A stretch of DNA of 64,000 nucleotides from Halosegnis marinus (GTDB lineage Archaea > Halobacteriota > Halobacteria > Halobacteriales > Haloarculaceae): the NCBI RefSeq assembly GCF_029338355.1, contig NZ_CP119802.1, forward strand, positions 558,001 to 622,000, given 5' to 3'. Positions 61,319 through 64,000 of this stretch are shown piece after piece. Position numbers and translations under genes: made by a program. The notes under the pieces are model-generated. The model was not told the origin of the DNA. It ran no database searches and saw only the letters and a program-made list of their open reading frames with translations. Each line of letters opens with the position of its first letter. The stretch's first letter is position 1.

Positions 61319-62239
61319 ATGGCGACGTGTGAGGTGTGCGGCCGGGACGTGGACCTGCCGTACAGCTGTCGGCGGTGCAGCGGGGACTACTGTGCCGAGC
61401 ACCGCCTCCCCGAGAACCACGACTGTCCGGGGATGAACGAGTGGAACGACCCGCAGGGGGTCTTCGACTCCGGCTTCGACGACTCCGTCAACGACGGCGG
61501 CGGCTCCTCGTCGTCCGTCCTCGACGGGCTGACCGGCACGGGCGGCCCGCTGAGCTACTTCCGGGGCTCGGTCGCGTACACCTTCCTCGGCGTGATGGTC
61601 GTCTTCTTCGCGCTCCAGTTCCTGCTGTTCCCGCTCACGGGACAGCCGGTCGGCGGCGCGCTGTGGAGCGACCTGTTCACGCTGTCGTCGCGACAGCCGC
61701 TGGCGGTGTGGACGTGGGTCACCTCGGTGTTCTCCCACGGCGGCATCGGCCACCTGTTCGGCAACGCCATCGTGCTGTTCTTCTTCGGCCCGGTGGTCGA
61801 GCGCTACCTCGGCTCGCGGCGGTTCGCGGTCATGTTCCTCGTCACGGGCGCGCTCGCGGGGCTCGCACAGGTGGGGCTGGGCCTCTATCTGGGTTCCCCG
61901 ACGGCCGTTCTCGGCGCGAGCGGGGCCATCATGGCGATACTCGCGATTCTCACCGTCCTCAATCCGGGGCTGAAGGTGTACCTCTACTTCGTGCTCCCGG
62001 TTCCCATCTGGCTTCTGACCATCGGCTACGCCGCGCTGTCGGTCTTCGGCGCGTTCGGCCCGACGAACGCGCTCGACAACACCGCCCACTTCGCACACCT
62101 CACCGGGCTGGTGCTCGGCCTCGCGTACGGCGCCTACCTCAAGGACCGCGTGAGCGTCCCGGGCCAGCTCCGGTTCGGCGGCGGTGGCGGCGGCGGGATG
62201 GGCGGCGGCGGCGGTCCCGGCGGCCGCCGGCGCTTCTGA
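61319..62239 (+). CDS. Rhomboid intramembrane protease with N-terminal AN1-like zinc finger
   Basis: A 306-residue serine protease of the membrane. Residues 1-40 are a zinc finger (CEVCGRDVDLPYSCRRCSG, then YCAEHRLPENHDC) of the AN1 type, common on haloarchaeal rhomboids. Six helices follow: HGGIGHLFGNAIVLFFFG near 140-158 (oxyanion His and Asn), the nucleophile serine in LGASGAIMAILAIL near 200, and the catalytic histidine in HFAHLTGLVLGLAYG near 257. The C-terminus is a glycine-rich tail. The stop overlaps the endonuclease V start by one base (TGATG). Confidence 0.94.
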   Translation: MATCEVCGRDVDLPYSCRRCSGDYCAEHRLPENHDCPGMNEWNDPQGVFDSGFDDSVNDGGGSSSSVLDGLTGTGGPLSYFRGSVAYTFLGVMVVFFALQFLLFPLTGQPVGGALWSDLFTLSSRQPLAVWTWVTSVFSHGGIGHLFGNAIVLFFFGPVVERYLGSRRFAVMFLVTGALAGLAQVGLGLYLGSPTAVLGASGAIMAILAILTVLNPGLKVYLYFVLPVPIWLLTIGYAALSVFGAFGPTNALDNTAHFAHLTGLVLGLAYGAYLKDRVSVPGQLRFGGGGGGGMGGGGGPGGRRRF

Positions 62240-62982
62240 TGGCGTTCCGGCCCGACCCCGCGCTCTCGCGGGCCGAGATGGAGGCGCTCCAGCGCGACAT
62301 CGCCGACGCCGCGCGGTTCACGGACGACGACTGTCCGACCCCGGCCGACGTCGCGTCGGGCGAGGCGCTCGTCGCGGGCGTGGACCAGGCGTTCCTCTCC
62401 GACCCGGACCGCGCCGTCTCGGCCGTCGTCCTCGTCCGCGGCGGCGAGGTGGTCGAGCGCACCTACGCGGTGACGGACCTCTCGATACCGTACGTGCCCG
62501 GACTGCTCGCGTTCCGCGAGGGCGGGCCGATACTCGCCGCGCTCGACACGCTCGACGCGGAGCCGGACCTCTACGTGTTGGACGGGTCGGGCCGCATCCA
62601 CTACCGGGAGGCGGGACTGGCCACACACGTCGGCGTGATACTCGACGCGCCGAGCGTCGGCGTCGCGAAGAGCCTGCTGTGCGGCGAGCCCCGCCGGCCC
62701 GTGGACGCGCTGGCCGAGGGGGAGCGCGTCGCCGTCGAGGCCGACGCCTCGATGACCGCGCCCGCGGGAACCGTGGTGGGCTACGCCTACCAGAGCCGAC
62801 AGTACCCGAACTCGACGCGCGTCAACCCCCTCTACGTCTCGCCGGGTCACCGCGTCTCGGCCGGGACGGCCGTGGACCTCGTGGCCGCGTGCGGCGGCGA
62901 CTACAAGCTCCCCGAGCCGACGCGGCTGGCGGACGCGTACGCCGACGAGGCGAAGCGCGCCGTTCGCGACGGGAACGCATAA
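62239..62982 (+). CDS. nfi: Endonuclease V
   Basis: Cleaves DNA (or RNA) near deaminated bases such as inosine. The 247-residue protein has the first catalytic aspartate in LVAGVDQAFLSDP near 48, the glutamate region in IPYVPGLLAFREGGPILAAL near 90, the second aspartate in LYVLDGSGRIHYREAGLATHVGV near 117 and YQSRQYPNSTRVNPLYVSPGHRVS near 180-205 with the final histidine. It is translationally coupled to the rhomboid protease, an unexpected partner. Confidence 0.93.
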   Translation: MAFRPDPALSRAEMEALQRDIADAARFTDDDCPTPADVASGEALVAGVDQAFLSDPDRAVSAVVLVRGGEVVERTYAVTDLSIPYVPGLLAFREGGPILAALDTLDAEPDLYVLDGSGRIHYREAGLATHVGVILDAPSVGVAKSLLCGEPRRPVDALAEGERVAVEADASMTAPAGTVVGYAYQSRQYPNSTRVNPLYVSPGHRVSAGTAVDLVAACGGDYKLPEPTRLADAYADEAKRAVRDGNA

Positions 62983-63007
62983 CTCCGGGGCGGGCGACGC
63001 ACCCCGT

Positions 63008-63829
63008 ATGGAACGTACGATCCTCGTCACCGGCGCGTCGTCCGGCATCGGCCGGGCGACGGCGCGGGCCTTCAACGAGGAGGAGTGGACCGTCTACGCC
63101 ACCGCGCGCGACACCGACGACGTGGGCGACCTCGCCGAGGCGGGCTGTGAGACGGCCGAACTCGACGTGACCGACGGCGAGCAGGTCGAGGCCGTCGTCG
63201 ACCGCATCGTCGAGGAGCACGGCCGCGTGGACTGTCTCGTCAACAACGCGGGCTACGGCCAGCACGGCCCCGCCGAGGACGTGCCCGCGGACCTGTTCGA
63301 GCGGCAACTCGACGTGAACGTCGTCGGGCCACACCGCCTCGTCCGGGCCGTTCTCCCGCACATGCGCGCCCGCGAGGAGGGGACTATCGTGAACGTCTCC
63401 TCCGTGGCCGGCCGGCTCGCGCCGCCGGGGATGAGCGCCTACTCCGCCTCGAAGTTCGCGCTGGAGGGGTACTCCGACGCGCTCAGGAACGAGGTGGCGC
63501 GCTTCGGTATCGACGTGGCGCTCGTCGAGCCGGGGCCGGTGGAGACGAACTTCCGCGAGCGCGCGGAGTCCGAAATGAAGGGCCTGCGCCGGACCGACGC
63601 GTACGACTGGCTCTACGAGGCACAGGAGGACGCCTCCCTCGTCTCCGGGGACTCGTCGCCGTTCGCCTCGACGCCCGAGGAGGTGGCGAACACGATACTG
63701 GAGGCGGGCGTCTCGACGGACCCGGACCCGCGCTACGTCGTCGGCGGGTTCGCCAAGGCCGTGCTGTACGGCCGGTTCGTCCCCGACCGCCTGCGCGACC
63801 GCCTGCTCGGGCTGGCGGGCCGGCTCTGA
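63008..63829 (+). CDS. Short-chain dehydrogenase/reductase
   Basis: A 273-residue classical SDR. The cofactor motif is VTGASSGIGRATA near 7-19, NNAGYGQHG near 82, and the catalytic Ser-Tyr-Lys is in NVSSVAGRLAPPGMSAYSASKFALEG (Ser near 132, Tyr144, Lys148). ATARD near 35 suggests NADP preference. EPGPVETNF near 178 is typical of the subgroup. The substrate is unknown; it may act on a lipid or steroid-like alcohol or a retinoid, but nothing nearby narrows it. Confidence 0.94.
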   Translation: MERTILVTGASSGIGRATARAFNEEEWTVYATARDTDDVGDLAEAGCETAELDVTDGEQVEAVVDRIVEEHGRVDCLVNNAGYGQHGPAEDVPADLFERQLDVNVVGPHRLVRAVLPHMRAREEGTIVNVSSVAGRLAPPGMSAYSASKFALEGYSDALRNEVARFGIDVALVEPGPVETNFRERAESEMKGLRRTDAYDWLYEAQEDASLVSGDSSPFASTPEEVANTILEAGVSTDPDPRYVVGGFAKAVLYGRFVPDRLRDRLLGLAGRL

Positions 63830-63830
63830 G

Positions 63831-64000
63831 ATGGACCGGGTTCAGGGCCTCGTCCTCGGCGCACACCTGCTGATAGCCGTCGTGCTGGTCGGGTTCGCCG
63901 TCGGGAACTTCGTCGGCACGGGCGACCCGGTGGCCGCGCTCCCGCCGCTGGTCGTCGCCGTCCTCGTGGTCGGCCTCGGCCGCTCCGTGGCGCGCGTCGT
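63831..64000 (+). CDS. Start of a membrane protein (partial)
   Basis: The frame opens one base after the dehydrogenase stop (TGAGATG) with MDRVQGLVLGAHLLIAVVLV and continues past the window edge. Two hydrophobic segments are visible (residues about 5-28 and 37-52). The spacing suggests co-transcription with the dehydrogenase. The family cannot be named from the fragment. Confidence 0.65.
   Translation, partial: MDRVQGLVLGAHLLIAVVLVGFAVGNFVGTGDPVAALPPLVVAVLVVGLGRSVARV

Overview
The window is chromosomal DNA from a halophilic archaeon (class Halobacteria). The evidence is very high G+C (about 70% by eye, with G/C at most third codon positions), acidic proteins rich in Asp and Glu, an elongator tRNA-Met with an intron, Tat-type lipoproteins, and many genes whose start lies 25-30 bp below a TATA-like box (CTTTTTA, GGTTTATC, TTTAAA), as expected for leaderless mRNAs. 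The genus cannot be read from the sequence alone. The region looks like core genome: tightly packed single genes and short operons on both strands, many 1-4 bp stop/start overlaps, and no insertion sequence, prophage, CRISPR array or rRNA gene that I could see.

Layout. 1-5.1 kb: end of an unknown gene, a Na+/Ca2+-type antiporter, intron-containing tRNA-Met, two haloarchaeal conserved proteins, a TVP38-type membrane protein, a 38-residue zinc finger protein and a membrane-anchored molybdopterin oxidoreductase. 5.2-8.4 kb: B12-dependent ribonucleotide reductase preceded by a 24-codon leader ORF. 8.7-12.8 kb: small membrane protein and the trpD-trpF-trpE-trpG operon with a repeat-containing promoter. 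12.9-20.1 kb: tRNA-Val, membrane proteins, a four-CBS protein, UspA, and the DNA end-processing pair HerA and NurA around a small conserved gene. 20.2-28.8 kb: gpmI, acetyltransferase, amidohydrolase, HMG-CoA reductase (isoprenoid lipids), zinc-ribbon/HTH protein, cupin, isocitrate dehydrogenase and isoaspartyl peptidase. 28.8-33.4 kb: a symmetric palindrome array, small membrane protein, phosphatase-polyphosphate kinase pair, methionine aminopeptidase and a zinc ribbon protein. 33.7-42 kb: HIT hydrolase, CDF metal transporter, site-2 protease, acetamidase/formamidase, tRNA methylthiotransferase and a PQQ-type beta-propeller lipoprotein. 42-47 kb: deoC, ribose-1,5-bisphosphate isomerase and a PfkB sugar kinase, a probable nucleoside/pentose salvage neighbourhood mixed with membrane proteins. 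47-54.7 kb: lipoprotein, HTH/Zn-ribbon regulator, CPBP protease, the DNA repair protein NreA, and purine genes purC, purU, purS and purQ. 54.7-59.8 kb: pabC, a SOUL heme-binding protein, pabA, pabB, an acidic helix-hairpin-helix protein and aroE, so shikimate, aminobenzoate and tryptophan genes occur in two blocks. 59.9-64 kb: a second exchanger-like membrane protein, a zinc-finger rhomboid protease translationally coupled to endonuclease V, a short-chain dehydrogenase and the start of a membrane protein.

The most unusual signals are non-coding: a perfectly symmetric 72-bp array of inverted motifs at 28784-28855, alternating ACCGTT half-sites upstream of icd, paired GATGTAC repeats in the trp promoter, and short ORFs directly ahead of nrdJ and of the first antiporter.
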